A DNA stretch of 64,000 nt from a virus. The DNA lies in IMG/VR virus record IMGVR_UViG_3300040801_004793, positions 1 to 64,000 of that record; one strand, written 5' to 3'. The position numbers were made by a program, and so were the translations under genes. A model generated the notes under the pieces. The model ran no database searches. It was not told where the DNA came from and saw nothing but the letters and a program-made list of their open reading frames with translations. Positions 1-7,594 of the stretch are shown one piece after another; the first letter of the stretch is position 1; the number at the start of each line of letters is the position of its first letter.

Positions 1-1
1 A

Positions 2-106
2 ATCGGGTCTGACCTGGAATCAGTGGGTGAAACAGGTCCACCAGAGATATCTCCACTTGATGGAGAATATGGGTTACTACTTACCTCAGGGCTAGGGAGT
101 AACTAA
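2..106 (+). CDS. 3' end of a gene entering from the left
   Basis: Frame 2 is open from the window edge to a TAA at 104-106, giving 34 residues ending in GLGSN. The start lies outside the window. The next feature is a strong hairpin directly after the stop, as expected at the end of a transcription unit. No family is recognisable from such a short tail. The open frame could be chance, so confidence is moderate. Confidence 0.45.
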   Translation: MGSDLESVGETGPPEISPLDGEYGLLLTSGLGSN

Positions 107-107
107 A

Positions 108-144
108 AGGAGCCCTAGGGTTATTCGATCACCCTAGGGCTCCT
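108..144 (+). terminator. Perfect 13-bp hairpin
   Basis: AGGAGCCCTAGGG and CCCTAGGGCTCCT form a perfect 13-bp stem around an 11-base loop. There is no T-run after it, so it could be a factor-assisted terminator, an RNA-processing hairpin or an operator. A TATAAT box at 156-161 lies between it and the next ATG (173). Confidence 0.5.
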
Positions 145-172
145 GGCTACTATATTATAATTAAGGGTTAAA

Positions 173-487
173 ATGGATTCAAAAATTGTAAAAATGGTAA
201 GTAATATTCTCGGTAGCTTTTATAGGGCTCCTAGGTGCTCAGACTATAGCGATACGCTAGAGCGTATTCATACCCAAGTCTTAGCGCAGTTTCCCGGCTA
301 TGAGTACATCACCACGTCCCATAATAGCTATTTAGAAGATTTTTTAATTAATCTCGATATTCTCATGTCCGCCAATAAGTCCACTCTAGATAAGTGGGTT
401 ATGACTGCGGAAGAACGAGAAGAAAGAATAGAAGACCTTAAGAGCCAGATTGAAAAGCTCCAACAAGAACTAGAGAAGCTAAGCTAG
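173..487 (+). CDS. Hypothetical protein with C-terminal coiled coil
   Basis: This protein of 104 residues is not recognised. The last 30 residues or so are strongly charged with heptad-like spacing (EERIEDLKSQIEKLQQELEK), which predicts a coiled coil and oligomerisation. The ribosome binding site is weak (AAGG). A possible -10 box, TATAAT at 156-161, lies just upstream, so this may be the first gene of a short transcript with almost no leader. Confidence 0.6.
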   Translation: MDSKIVKMVSNILGSFYRAPRCSDYSDTLERIHTQVLAQFPGYEYITTSHNSYLEDFLINLDILMSANKSTLDKWVMTAEEREERIEDLKSQIEKLQQELEKLS

Positions 488-798
488 TGGGATACAAAAA
501 AGGGGAATGATTAAAAGAGGTAAAAGTCGCTGGGCCGATAGGTGGAACCTGATCATTATTTAGTAATAGGCTCCAACTATACTTTTTGAACTCTACTAGC
601 AGCATGTTTGGGGGATTTAGTGTCAGCCTTCTGACCCCATACTTTAACATCAGTGGCTACACTAAAAGAGCTAAAAGGTAACATCCTGAAGAAACTAGTA
701 GTCACCGCTCAAAATCGTAGTTTGAGGCTTCTTCTGGTGTCTCAAACTACGATTTCGAAGAGTATACGAGAGACTCAGAGTATTAGGAGAGGCGGTAT
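488..798. other. Intergenic stretch without a convincing gene
   Basis: About 310 bases without a supported gene. Two tiny plus-strand frames exist (ATG at 507, 18 codons; ATG at 604, 25 codons), but only the first has a purine-rich site before it (AGGGGA). An antisense frame at 438-650 has no support. The clearest element is the 15-bp inverted repeat at 712-755. A good ribosome site (AGGAGAGG) precedes the next gene. Confidence 0.6.
712..755. repeat. Perfect 15-bp inverted repeat
   Basis: AAATCGTAGTTTGAG is followed after 14 bases by its exact reverse complement. It sits 44 bases before the ATG at 799. It may act as a terminator, or as an operator or RNA structure in the leader of the next gene. 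No T-run follows. Confidence 0.6.
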
Positions 799-1122
799 AT
801 GAACCCGGTACTACACATCTTAGGGGGTATTCCATCGGACTACCTACCCGCCTACAACAGAGTAGTGACTCTAAGAGGCACTAACTCCAAAACTGTAAAA
901 ACCTGGATTAAACAAAGGGGGGCTACAGTAATTAGCCACGTAAGATACGTGGAAACCTGTCAGCTAGTGAGTAAAGACCTGGAGATACAATTCCGCACTT
1001 CCAGAGAAACGGCTCCTAGTATTTACAATGCTCAACCAAATCAATGTTTTCTCGTAGCCCTCCGACAATCCGGGGGTGTTTTAAAGTATTTTTGGATCTG
1101 GGAAGAGGAGGAAGAAGAGTAG
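799..1122 (+). CDS. Hypothetical protein with acidic C-terminus
   Basis: This protein of 107 residues is not recognised. It ends in an uninterrupted run of glutamates (WIWEEEEEE). A strong ribosome site, AGGAGAGG, lies about 6 bases before the ATG. A weak 6-bp hairpin (1135-1158, ACAGGG/CCCTGT) follows the stop codon. Confidence 0.7.
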   Translation: MNPVLHILGGIPSDYLPAYNRVVTLRGTNSKTVKTWIKQRGATVISHVRYVETCQLVSKDLEIQFRTSRETAPSIYNAQPNQCFLVALRQSGGVLKYFWIWEEEEEE

Positions 1123-1205
1123 ACTCAAAATTTCACAGGGTTAAGAAATTCTCCCTGTTAAAACCTAAAAATTTCTTTTCGTAAGTAACTGGAACTGAGG
1201 ATTTT

Positions 1206-1466
1206 TTGATGACTATCGTAGATTACACGGTTTTCCACCGACTCTCTTCCGAAGAGCAGAGTACTGCTCTCAAGGGGTACCTCCATGGAAAGGGACTTCG
1301 TATTCCTGAGAAGGGGTACCTAGATGAGATCGACCTGCTTCAAGAAGTGGGTGACCTAGAGTGGGGGGAAGACCTGTGGGACCAGTGGGCCACTCAGGGT
1401 CTTTACGAAAACGCTTTTCATGAGGGGAAACTCGATCCTCAAATTTGGGATCTTTACAGACCCTAG
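1206..1466 (+). CDS. Hypothetical acidic protein
   Basis: This protein of 86 residues is acidic and rich in Trp and Leu in its second half (DLEWGEDLWDQWATQ). There is no recognised family. The preceding purine stretch (GGAACTGAGG) can serve as a ribosome site. The start could also be the second Met codon, since the frame opens with Met-Thr. Confidence 0.6.
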   Translation: MMTIVDYTVFHRLSSEEQSTALKGYLHGKGLRIPEKGYLDEIDLLQEVGDLEWGEDLWDQWATQGLYENAFHEGKLDPQIWDLYRP

Positions 1467-1523
1467 AAATTTCCGCGACCTGGAGTAAGTCGCTTTAAAA
1501 AAGACTCACCGCTGTTTTTAGCT

Positions 1524-1547
1524 GGGGGGATATTCCCCCCTTTTCTT
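1524..1547 (+). terminator. Rho-independent terminator
   Basis: GGGGGGA and TCCCCCC form a 7-bp GC-rich stem with a 3-base loop, followed by TTTTCTT. It lies only a few bases before the ATG at 1551. This layout recurs at 11669 and 32611. Confidence 0.7.
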
Positions 1548-1550
1548 AGG

Positions 1551-1844
1551 ATGCTTTTAAGAGAGCTTGTTGAGGAATCTCTGGCAGAAATTCCCGAAGC
1601 TATTCGACCCCTCCCTTTCCAGCTTGGCCGCCAGCTAAACTGGGAAATTATGACCGGGGAGACCGTCCTGGGTCATAAGATCCTGTTTGAGATGGACGAA
1701 GAAACTAATTCTTTCTCGATTAAATCCTGGGATCTAGAAGGAGGAGAAAAAACTCTTGCCCTTCAACCGGGAATTCCCCATTCAAGGGATTACCTGAAAA
1801 GCATCATTCTAGAATACTTGTACCCAGAAGAACTAAGAGTCTAA
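1551..1844 (+). CDS. Hypothetical protein
   Basis: This protein of 97 residues is acidic and of unknown family. It starts right after a terminator-like hairpin, so the hairpin sits in its leader or its transcript starts elsewhere. The stop at 1844 is followed within 5 bases by the next ATG, so the two are probably co-translated. Confidence 0.6.
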   Translation: MLLRELVEESLAEIPEAIRPLPFQLGRQLNWEIMTGETVLGHKILFEMDEETNSFSIKSWDLEGGEKTLALQPGIPHSRDYLKSIILEYLYPEELRV

Positions 1845-1848
1845 TCTA

Positions 1849-2148
1849 ATGGTTGTTTTGAACACGCAGGAAAGTCAGGATTTTGTACTGGTACCGGAGG
1901 ATGAGTTTTACAAAGTAATGGGGTGGATGGCTGTTTTCCATCCCTGCCGATATGGTGTACGTCCCAAGATGGGAATGGCAGGCAACACCATTGCCTTTAT
2001 GACATCGAATGGAAACTATCGGTATCCCATCGGAATAATGGGGCAAAAACAATTTTTTGTTCACAGAAGAGCGAAGCAGCTTTTCCAAGAACAAAGTAAA
2101 GTTTTTAATGAGAGTGACTTTAAAAAACACTCTTTATTCGGTGTCTAA
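1849..2148 (+). CDS. Hypothetical protein
   Basis: This protein of 99 residues belongs to no recognised family. It contains a Gly/Met-rich central part (PKMGMAGNTIAFMTSNGNY). Its ATG lies 5 bases after the previous stop. A minus-strand frame covers the same bases, but the plus-strand reading fits the direction and spacing of the neighbours. Confidence 0.6.
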   Translation: MVVLNTQESQDFVLVPEDEFYKVMGWMAVFHPCRYGVRPKMGMAGNTIAFMTSNGNYRYPIGIMGQKQFFVHRRAKQLFQEQSKVFNESDFKKHSLFGV

Positions 2149-2450
2149 AGCACTAGAAATCTGTAATTTACATTCGTGTGGGTAGGGGTTGGCGGAACCA
2201 ATGTAGGTGACACGATACGGATGGAGGTAAGACCGTGTATCGGGGCTAAAGACCCCATTGTTGCAATAGCGTGAGCCCTCGAAGAAACAGGCTGTTGGCA
2301 CAGACACCACCGTTAAGCCCTGGTGAGAGGTAAACGCACGGGCAAGCTCAGCCCTAGCAGCCAAGAGATGTCGATTGGAGTGAAGAAAATGTAATTTACA
2401 TGCCGCTCGTGTGGGTATGTCGCTACCTAGAAACAGAACAGCGACAGCTA
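2149..2450. ncRNA. GC-rich non-coding block, possible structured RNA
   Basis: About 300 bases with visibly higher GC than the surroundings lie between a stop codon and a tRNA gene. They hold several short potential stems, for example CGATAC/GTATCG around 2210-2240 and GGGG/CCCC around 2240-2262. The block is flanked by an imperfect direct repeat (2162-2184 and 2390-2417). No plus-strand gene is supported. It could be a structured RNA, a tRNA-region remnant or the scar of an inserted element. I do not recognise a known RNA family. Confidence 0.3.
2162..2417. repeat. Imperfect direct repeat pair
   Basis: TGTAATTTACAT followed by TCGTGTGGGTA occurs at 2162-2184 and again at 2390-2417. The second copy has GCCGC inserted between the two halves. 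The first half is itself close to palindromic (GTAATTTAC). The spacing of 228 bases suggests a duplicated or inserted unit. Confidence 0.55.
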
Positions 2451-2524
2451 GGGGAAATAGCTCAGTTGGATAGAGCACTCGCCTCCTAAGCGATAGGTCG
2501 TGGGTTCGAGTCCCGCTTTCCCCG
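2451..2524 (+). tRNA. tRNA-Arg(CCT)
   Basis: A full cloverleaf: acceptor GGGGAAA/TTTCCCC, D arm GCTC/GAGC, anticodon loop CTCCTAA and T arm GTGGG/CCCGC with TTCGAGT loop. Anticodon CCT reads AGG. One mismatch sits at the top of the anticodon stem. The 3' CCA is not encoded, so the CCA-adding enzyme at 14628 or the host enzyme must add it. Confidence 0.93.
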
Positions 2525-2544
2525 TTGGTTTTTTTCGTGCCCTA

Positions 2545-2874
2545 ATGAGATTCTCTCCCACAGCCACCGAGTTTATAAGTAGAGGCCTTCTTACTTACTA
2601 TGGGGGAAGGCCTCTTTTTATAGTCTCTCCGTACCGTTTGACGGAGGAACAATCCCTAAAGATCGCTACAAAGTTAGAAACGTCTTTGTCCCTAAACACC
2701 GAGTCTCTTGACCTTTGGAGGGACACCCCGTACTGGCTTCTTTGCGAATTGATTCAGCAGGCGATGGTTCAAAATAATGATTTTCGAGAAACCGTTCTGA
2801 GTATTTTAAGGGACTCAGAATTCTCGAATTTCTACAGTCATAGTTTTTGTAAATTACCTGATTCTTCATCATGA
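2545..2874 (+). CDS. Hypothetical protein
   Basis: A protein of 109 residues from the ATG at 2545. The frame is open further upstream, but only through the tRNA-Arg gene, so that part is not coding. No family is recognised. The stop codon overlaps the next ATG in an ATGA arrangement, so it is probably translationally coupled to the gene at 2871. Confidence 0.6.
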   Translation: MRFSPTATEFISRGLLTYYGGRPLFIVSPYRLTEEQSLKIATKLETSLSLNTESLDLWRDTPYWLLCELIQQAMVQNNDFRETVLSILRDSEFSNFYSHSFCKLPDSSS

Positions 2875-3695
2875 TTAAAACCATTTCCCTTTCTTCCGGC
2901 AAACTAGAATTCTATCTAAGAAGCTGGTGGGAGAGTCCAGAAGGCCAGTCTTCTATAGACGCCCTAGCGGAACATCTAATTCTCATGAGAGAGGATTATG
3001 ATTTCAATATCCGGCCCCAATTTATGGATCTATTTGGAAGAGCCCTCTCCGAAAAATATGATCCCTCTCACTTTTTACTAAGTGAAATACCTGCTCGGTG
3101 GGTTTTACAGGGAACCGCTAAAATAGGCGGTATCACCCGAGAGGTGCAGGCCGTCTTCAAGGGAACTAGACCCAAGAATCAGGAGTTTGTGACTCCCTAT
3201 CTAATTGGGGAATTGCCTCCCCTTTACCCAGCCTTCATTGTTAATAAGAAGGTGTTCTCCGATTTTGAGACTACCCTTTTTCCACGGCCTCTATCGAGAA
3301 AGCCTGTGAAGATGACAGTCAGTATACCGGATTCTTACCCGGTTAGTACGGAGGTACCGTACTTCTTCTTTCAGTGGCTCTATCGAATAGCTGTCGAAGA
3401 AAGCTCAGAGACCGTAGCTGAGAAAGATGGGGTTAATACCTTCTACTCTCAATTAGAAGAAGTGGGGGAAATTAGAACCACTCAATATAAGAAAAGAGGG
3501 GGGCTAAAGGCTGAAATCATCGAAGGGGGTCGGTATAGTCAAAGAAAAATTACCCCTTTTAGTCGGATTCACGATCAAGAAAAATTATTGGATACGGGAC
3601 ATAGGCCAGCCTTTATCGAAAAGAGAATACTGGAAAACCCGTATAAGCCCTCAAAGCCGGTGTCTATTGAGGATCTAGAATCTATTTGGGAGTAG
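2871..3695 (+). CDS. Hypothetical protein
   Basis: A protein of 274 residues with no recognised domain. It has mixed alpha/beta character with a central Pro-rich, aromatic segment (GELPPLYPAFIVNKKVF) and a basic C-terminal third (QYKKRGGLKAEI). Its start overlaps the previous stop by 4 bases and the next gene begins 4 bases after its stop. It therefore sits in an operon-like run (2545-4552) leading into the FGE-fold array. Confidence 0.7.
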   Translation: MIKTISLSSGKLEFYLRSWWESPEGQSSIDALAEHLILMREDYDFNIRPQFMDLFGRALSEKYDPSHFLLSEIPARWVLQGTAKIGGITREVQAVFKGTRPKNQEFVTPYLIGELPPLYPAFIVNKKVFSDFETTLFPRPLSRKPVKMTVSIPDSYPVSTEVPYFFFQWLYRIAVEESSETVAEKDGVNTFYSQLEEVGEIRTTQYKKRGGLKAEIIEGGRYSQRKITPFSRIHDQEKLLDTGHRPAFIEKRILENPYKPSKPVSIEDLESIWE

Positions 3696-3699
3696 ATTC

Positions 3700-4251
3700 A
3701 TGTTTGACTTTCCCCAAGAAACTGTCCAAGAGATAGAACAGGACTGTTGGACACTTTGGAAGACCTTCAGCTCTCGCAGAAAAAAGAAATTTCTGACCCT
3801 AAGAGAAGAAGCCTCCAAGATAGGAAATCGCTCCTATAGAAACACCTGGCTTTCTTTTCGTGAAGAGTGTTTAAATAGAACTCCTCTCACGAAAACACAG
3901 GCCCTAGCTCTATTATCCCAACAAAGTCAGAAGCCCTGCAAATCAAATCTCTACGTAGAGATGCAACCTGAAAAATGGAGTAGATACCTAGTGCAAGAAG
4001 GTCTACTTAGCCATTTGGGTAGTATCTACTATAAAGATCAGAATGGCTTTTACTTCGTTTTTAGAGAGGGAAGTTTTCTAGAGATTTCACCGGAAAAACT
4101 TCGAATCTCTAAAATTTTTGAGTACTCTCTTCGAAGAGGGTATAAAAAAAGGCCTCTTTTTCTTACTACTGAGGAAGAAGAGTTGTGGGATCTTCTGTAC
4201 CGTGTTGTTTACCCTAGAGAAACTAATGAAACTGAATGTGATTTTGACTAA
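3700..4251 (+). CDS. Hypothetical basic protein
   Basis: A protein of 183 residues, basic in its N-terminal third (FSSRRKKKFLTLREEA) and with no recognised family. It overlaps the next gene by 26 bases if that one starts at 4226. It belongs to the same run of closely spaced genes. Confidence 0.65.
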   Translation: MFDFPQETVQEIEQDCWTLWKTFSSRRKKKFLTLREEASKIGNRSYRNTWLSFREECLNRTPLTKTQALALLSQQSQKPCKSNLYVEMQPEKWSRYLVQEGLLSHLGSIYYKDQNGFYFVFREGSFLEISPEKLRISKIFEYSLRRGYKKRPLFLTTEEEELWDLLYRVVYPRETNETECDFD

Positions 4252-4552
4252 ATATTTCTTTGAAGTCGAAGCGTACCAGGTGGAGTGCTGGGGTGAAACG
4301 GCTCGAATCGTTTCCACAGAAGGACCTGTAACGGTTTCTTTCGTAAATAGAAATGATGACTTTCGGGATCTTGTAATAAAAGGCCCGAATACTAAAGAGT
4401 ACATTTTACCTGTCGGTTTTAGGGACAACTTCTGGGTAACAGAGGAAGGGATAGCCCATAGCATTATTAGCGTGACAGATCCCGACAGAGCTAGATCTCC
4501 ACACTGGAAATATGAAGACTGGTGGACTATAGACCTAGCTTCGGAGTTTTAA
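4226..4552 (+). CDS. Hypothetical beta-rich protein
   Basis: A protein of 108 residues from the ATG at 4226. The frame is open to 4118, but the extension is low-complexity and overlaps coding sequence of the previous gene. The composition suggests a beta-rich domain (ARIVSTEGPVTVSFVNRN). It ends 4 bases before the first FGE-fold gene, so it may share a transcript with the array. Confidence 0.6.
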   Translation: MKLNVILTKYFFEVEAYQVECWGETARIVSTEGPVTVSFVNRNDDFRDLVIKGPNTKEYILPVGFRDNFWVTEEGIAHSIISVTDPDRARSPHWKYEDWWTIDLASEF

Positions 4553-4556
4553 CTTC

Positions 4557-5294
4557 ATGATGCAGTATCAAATGCGCTTGATTCCAGGGGGCACCTTCCT
4601 GATGGGTTCTCCTGAGGACGAATTGCATCACTATGAAGAGGAAGGCCCTCAACACCAGGTCACTGTTCCCACTTTTTTTATGAGCCGTTACCCTGTCACT
4701 CAGGCTCAATATCAAAAGGTGATGGGTACGAATCCCGCCGCTAGATATCCTGATCGCTTTGTTGCTCTCAATAAACCCGTTATAGGGGTATCTTGGGTGG
4801 AGGCTGTAGAATTCTGTAAGCGTCTTTCCAACACTCAACAAACCTATCGCCTGCCAACGGAGGCCGAGTGGGAATATGCCTGTCGCGCTGGAACCACAAC
4901 CCCATTCCATTTCGGCCCCACAATTACGACCGACCTGGCGAACTACAATGGATCTTCGTCTTACGACTTTGGCCCTAAAGGGCAGTATAGAAGGCAGACA
5001 ACCGAAGTAGACAGCTTTCCGGCCAATGCTTTTGGTCTGTACGACATGCACGGTAACGTCCGTGAGTGGTGCCAAGATACTTGGCATTCCGACTATGAAG
5101 GAGCCCCTACAGACGGAAGAGCCTGGATAAGCGGTCTTGAAAAAAAAGTGATTCGAGGAGGGGGCTGGTCGTGTTTGTCTATGACCTGTAGATCAAGCTT
5201 CAGATTCTACGGGTTTCCGACTGAAAAGTACAGCTCTATCGGTTTTAGGGTAGTCTCGGATTACATCAGTCCTTTTCAAGCTTTTGGTTTTTAA
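4557..5294 (+). CDS. FGE-sulfatase / C-type-lectin-fold protein, copy 1
   Basis: A protein of 245 residues of the FGE-sulfatase family (PF03781 type). Motifs in order are IPGGTFLMGS near the N-terminus, PVTQAQY, VSWVEAVEFC, RLPTEAEWEYACRAG, FGLYDMHGNVREWC, RGGGW and GFRV, then the tail PFQAFGF. It is the only copy with two cysteines spaced CX4C at the position of the catalytic pair of true formylglycine-generating enzymes (WSCLSMTC). The others have lost the first one. It could keep some chemistry, but as part of a tandem array without a sulfatase a binding or display role is more likely. There is no signal peptide. Confidence 0.9.
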   Translation: MMQYQMRLIPGGTFLMGSPEDELHHYEEEGPQHQVTVPTFFMSRYPVTQAQYQKVMGTNPAARYPDRFVALNKPVIGVSWVEAVEFCKRLSNTQQTYRLPTEAEWEYACRAGTTTPFHFGPTITTDLANYNGSSSYDFGPKGQYRRQTTEVDSFPANAFGLYDMHGNVREWCQDTWHSDYEGAPTDGRAWISGLEKKVIRGGGWSCLSMTCRSSFRFYGFPTEKYSSIGFRVVSDYISPFQAFGF

Positions 5295-5296
5295 TT

Positions 5297-6055
5297 ATGG
5301 ATCTCATTAAAATAACAAGAATTCCGGGTGGATCTTTTTTAATGGGGTCTGAAATATATGAGTATGAATCTCCTAAACACGAGGTCACTGTTCCCACTTT
5401 CTTTATGGGTATCTACCCCGTTACCCAGGCTCAGTATAAAACTGTAATGGGTCACAACCCCGCTACTAGGTACGATGTAGAGAACTTTGTTTCTCCCAAT
5501 AAACCCGTCGTAGGGGTAAGTTGGCATGATGCACAAGTCTTCTGTCAGCGTCTAACCGAGTACAGCGGCAAAAATTACCGCCTGCCTAGCGAGGCTGAAT
5601 GGGAATATGCTTGTCGGGCAGGCACCACAACGCCTTTCTACTTTGGCGAGACCATTACGTCTGAACTCGCCAACTACAATGCTGCCATCAACAGTTATAA
5701 TGGTAGCCCGAGAGGTGAATATCGCCGAACAACTACCTGTGTAGGTCAAGTGGGCGTCGCCAATGCCTTTGGTCTCTACGATATGCATGGCAATGTGTAC
5801 GACTGGTGCCAGGATACGTGGCACGACAGCTATGACGGTGCCCCCGCTGATGGTAGCGCTTGGACGAATACCGATAGCCAAACTTATACAAAAAGCAGTG
5901 AAAACAAAGTGATTCGAGGAGGCTCCTGGATGAGTGCGCCTAGCCTCTGTGAAGCAAATTACCGTTCTTACGAATGGAGTGCCGAGGAATCTGCTTTTAT
6001 TGGTTTTAGGGTAGCTTGTGATTACATTAGCCCTTTTCAAGCTTTTGGATTTTAA
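5297..6055 (+). CDS. FGE-sulfatase / C-type-lectin-fold protein, copy 2
   Basis: A protein of 252 residues with the same motif order as copy 1 (IPGGSFLMGS, PVTQAQY, RLPSEAEWEYACRAG, FGLYDMHGNVYDWC, RGGSW, GFRV) and the tail PFQAFGF. Only the second cysteine of the FGE pair remains, so formylglycine-generating activity is unlikely. The C-terminal loop region differs from the four copies with DGR-like segments in both codons and residues. It starts 2 bases after the previous stop, so the copies are read as one transcript. Confidence 0.9.
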   Translation: MDLIKITRIPGGSFLMGSEIYEYESPKHEVTVPTFFMGIYPVTQAQYKTVMGHNPATRYDVENFVSPNKPVVGVSWHDAQVFCQRLTEYSGKNYRLPSEAEWEYACRAGTTTPFYFGETITSELANYNAAINSYNGSPRGEYRRTTTCVGQVGVANAFGLYDMHGNVYDWCQDTWHDSYDGAPADGSAWTNTDSQTYTKSSENKVIRGGSWMSAPSLCEANYRSYEWSAEESAFIGFRVACDYISPFQAFGF

Positions 6056-6057
6056 AA

Positions 6058-6849
6058 ATGACTAATGATGATATTCCCAAAATGGTACTAATTCCAGGGG
6101 GAAGCTTCACTATGGGCTCTAATAAAAATTCATACGATACTCCTGAAGAAGAGCCTGCTCATAAAGTCAACGTTTCTTCTTTTCTTCTAGGAAAATATCT
6201 AGTTACTCAAGATCAGTACCTTAGCGTAATGCAATCTAACCCCGCTCATTTTAAAATAAATGGGGGCAATCGGCCAGTTGAAAACGTTTCTTGGGAAGAA
6301 GCTAAGATCTTCTGCTTGAATTTATCAGAAAAAACGGGTCAATCATTTCGTCTACCTAGCGAAGCAGAATGGGAATACGCCTGTCGTGCTGGTACCACAA
6401 CCCCCTTTTATTTTGGAAATACAATAAATACCGATCAAGTTAACTTTGACGGTTATTATCCTTTCTTTGATTCCTCTATTAACGAAACCCTCATACACTA
6501 TGGGGGAGAAAGACGGCTAGAAACTACCCCCGTAGGTTCTTTTCCCCCTAATTCTTTTGGTCTATATGATATGCACGGGAATTTATGGGAATGGTGTGAT
6601 GATGTTTGGCATCCAAATTATAAGGGTGCGCCTATAAAAGGAGGTCCTTGGCTTACTAAAGGTATTACAAATAAAAAGGTGGTACGAGGGGGCGGTTGGG
6701 ATTCATTGGGTATGGAATGTAGATCAGCCTCTCGTCGATATGCTCCTTGTACGTATAAGGGTCTTAATGTCGGAATTCGAGTAGCTTGTAGTCTGGACCC
6801 GCTCACTAGCTTTTTAAACCCGATCGCTTTCCAGTCTCTAGGATTTTAA
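6058..6849 (+). CDS. FGE-sulfatase / C-type-lectin-fold protein, copy 3
   Basis: A protein of 263 residues with FGE-fold motifs (IPGGSFTMGS, VTQDQY, RLPSEAEWEYACRAG, FGLYDMHGNLWEWC, RGGGW, GIRV). The tail is longer and slightly changed (AFQSLGF). It has an insertion between the acidic motif and the YDMHGN motif. The first catalytic cysteine is missing. It is more AT-rich than its neighbours and has a distinct C-terminal loop, so it is an older branch of the array. Confidence 0.88.
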   Translation: MTNDDIPKMVLIPGGSFTMGSNKNSYDTPEEEPAHKVNVSSFLLGKYLVTQDQYLSVMQSNPAHFKINGGNRPVENVSWEEAKIFCLNLSEKTGQSFRLPSEAEWEYACRAGTTTPFYFGNTINTDQVNFDGYYPFFDSSINETLIHYGGERRLETTPVGSFPPNSFGLYDMHGNLWEWCDDVWHPNYKGAPIKGGPWLTKGITNKKVVRGGGWDSLGMECRSASRRYAPCTYKGLNVGIRVACSLDPLTSFLNPIAFQSLGF

Positions 6850-6851
6850 TA

Positions 6852-7592
6852 ATGACTAAGTTACCAAGAATGGCACTAATTCCAGGGGGATCTTTTATGA
6901 TGGGGTCTTCCAAAAATGAAGGAGACCCTAATTCAACCGAGTGTCCTCAACGTGAGGTAACCGTGCCGCAGTTCTGGATGGGGAAATATCCAGTCACCCA
7001 AGCCCAATATGAAGCGGTGATGGGTAAGAATCCCTCCAGGTTTTCTAAGAATGGAGCCAACCGTCCAGTAGAAAGAGTGGGTTGGAATAATGCTATGGCA
7101 TTTTGTCAGAAGCTCTCCCAACAAACTGGGCAGAAATATCGCCTCCCTAGCGAAGCTGAATGGGAATATGCTTGTAGAGCGGGAACGGAGACCCCATTTC
7201 ATTTTGGGGAGACTATCACCACTGATCTTGCTAACTATTGCGGCCTTTCAGAGTATAACGGCGGTCCCACGGGAAAGTTTTCAAAGGCCACGACCGAAGT
7301 AGGTAGTTTTCCAGCCAATGCCTTTGGGCTGTACGACATGCACGGCAATGTATGGGAGTGGTGTCTAGACCGTTGGCACGAGAGCTACTATGGAGCACCA
7401 ACTGACGGCAGTGCTTGGACAACAGGAGGTGATCGCTCCAGACGAATTCTGCGGGGCGGTTCGTGGTACGAATATCCTAAGCATTGCCGCTCGGCCTCAA
7501 GGGGGTCTACCTTGGAAGACACAGCTCTTAATAGCGTAGGTTTTCGGGTTGTTTGTCATTACACACCCCCTTTTAGCAGTTTTGGTTTTTAA
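6852..7592 (+). CDS. FGE-sulfatase / C-type-lectin-fold protein, copy 4
   Basis: A protein of 246 residues with the full motif series (IPGGSFMMGS, PVTQAQY, RLPSEAEWEYACRAG, FGLYDMHGNVWEWC, RGGSW, CRSASRG, GFRV) and the tail PFSSFGF. The C-terminal loop has the CRSA core in protein but uses different codons from copies 5-8, so it does not share their near-identical DNA frame. It starts 2 bases after the previous stop. Confidence 0.9.
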   Translation: MTKLPRMALIPGGSFMMGSSKNEGDPNSTECPQREVTVPQFWMGKYPVTQAQYEAVMGKNPSRFSKNGANRPVERVGWNNAMAFCQKLSQQTGQKYRLPSEAEWEYACRAGTETPFHFGETITTDLANYCGLSEYNGGPTGKFSKATTEVGSFPANAFGLYDMHGNVWEWCLDRWHESYYGAPTDGSAWTTGGDRSRRILRGGSWYEYPKHCRSASRGSTLEDTALNSVGFRVVCHYTPPFSSFGF

Positions 7593-7594
7593 AA

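Noticed and set aside
2134-2478. Minus-strand frame of 114 codons over the GC-rich block
   Set aside because: It starts inside the antisense of the tRNA-Arg, has no recognisable domain and lies against the direction of all neighbours; GC-rich DNA gives long chance frames.
4527-5087. Minus-strand frames through the FGE-fold genes (also at 5552, 6933, 7892, 9517, 10266)
   Set aside because: They are mirror frames of strongly conserved plus-strand coding sequence and repeat among copies only because the copies do.
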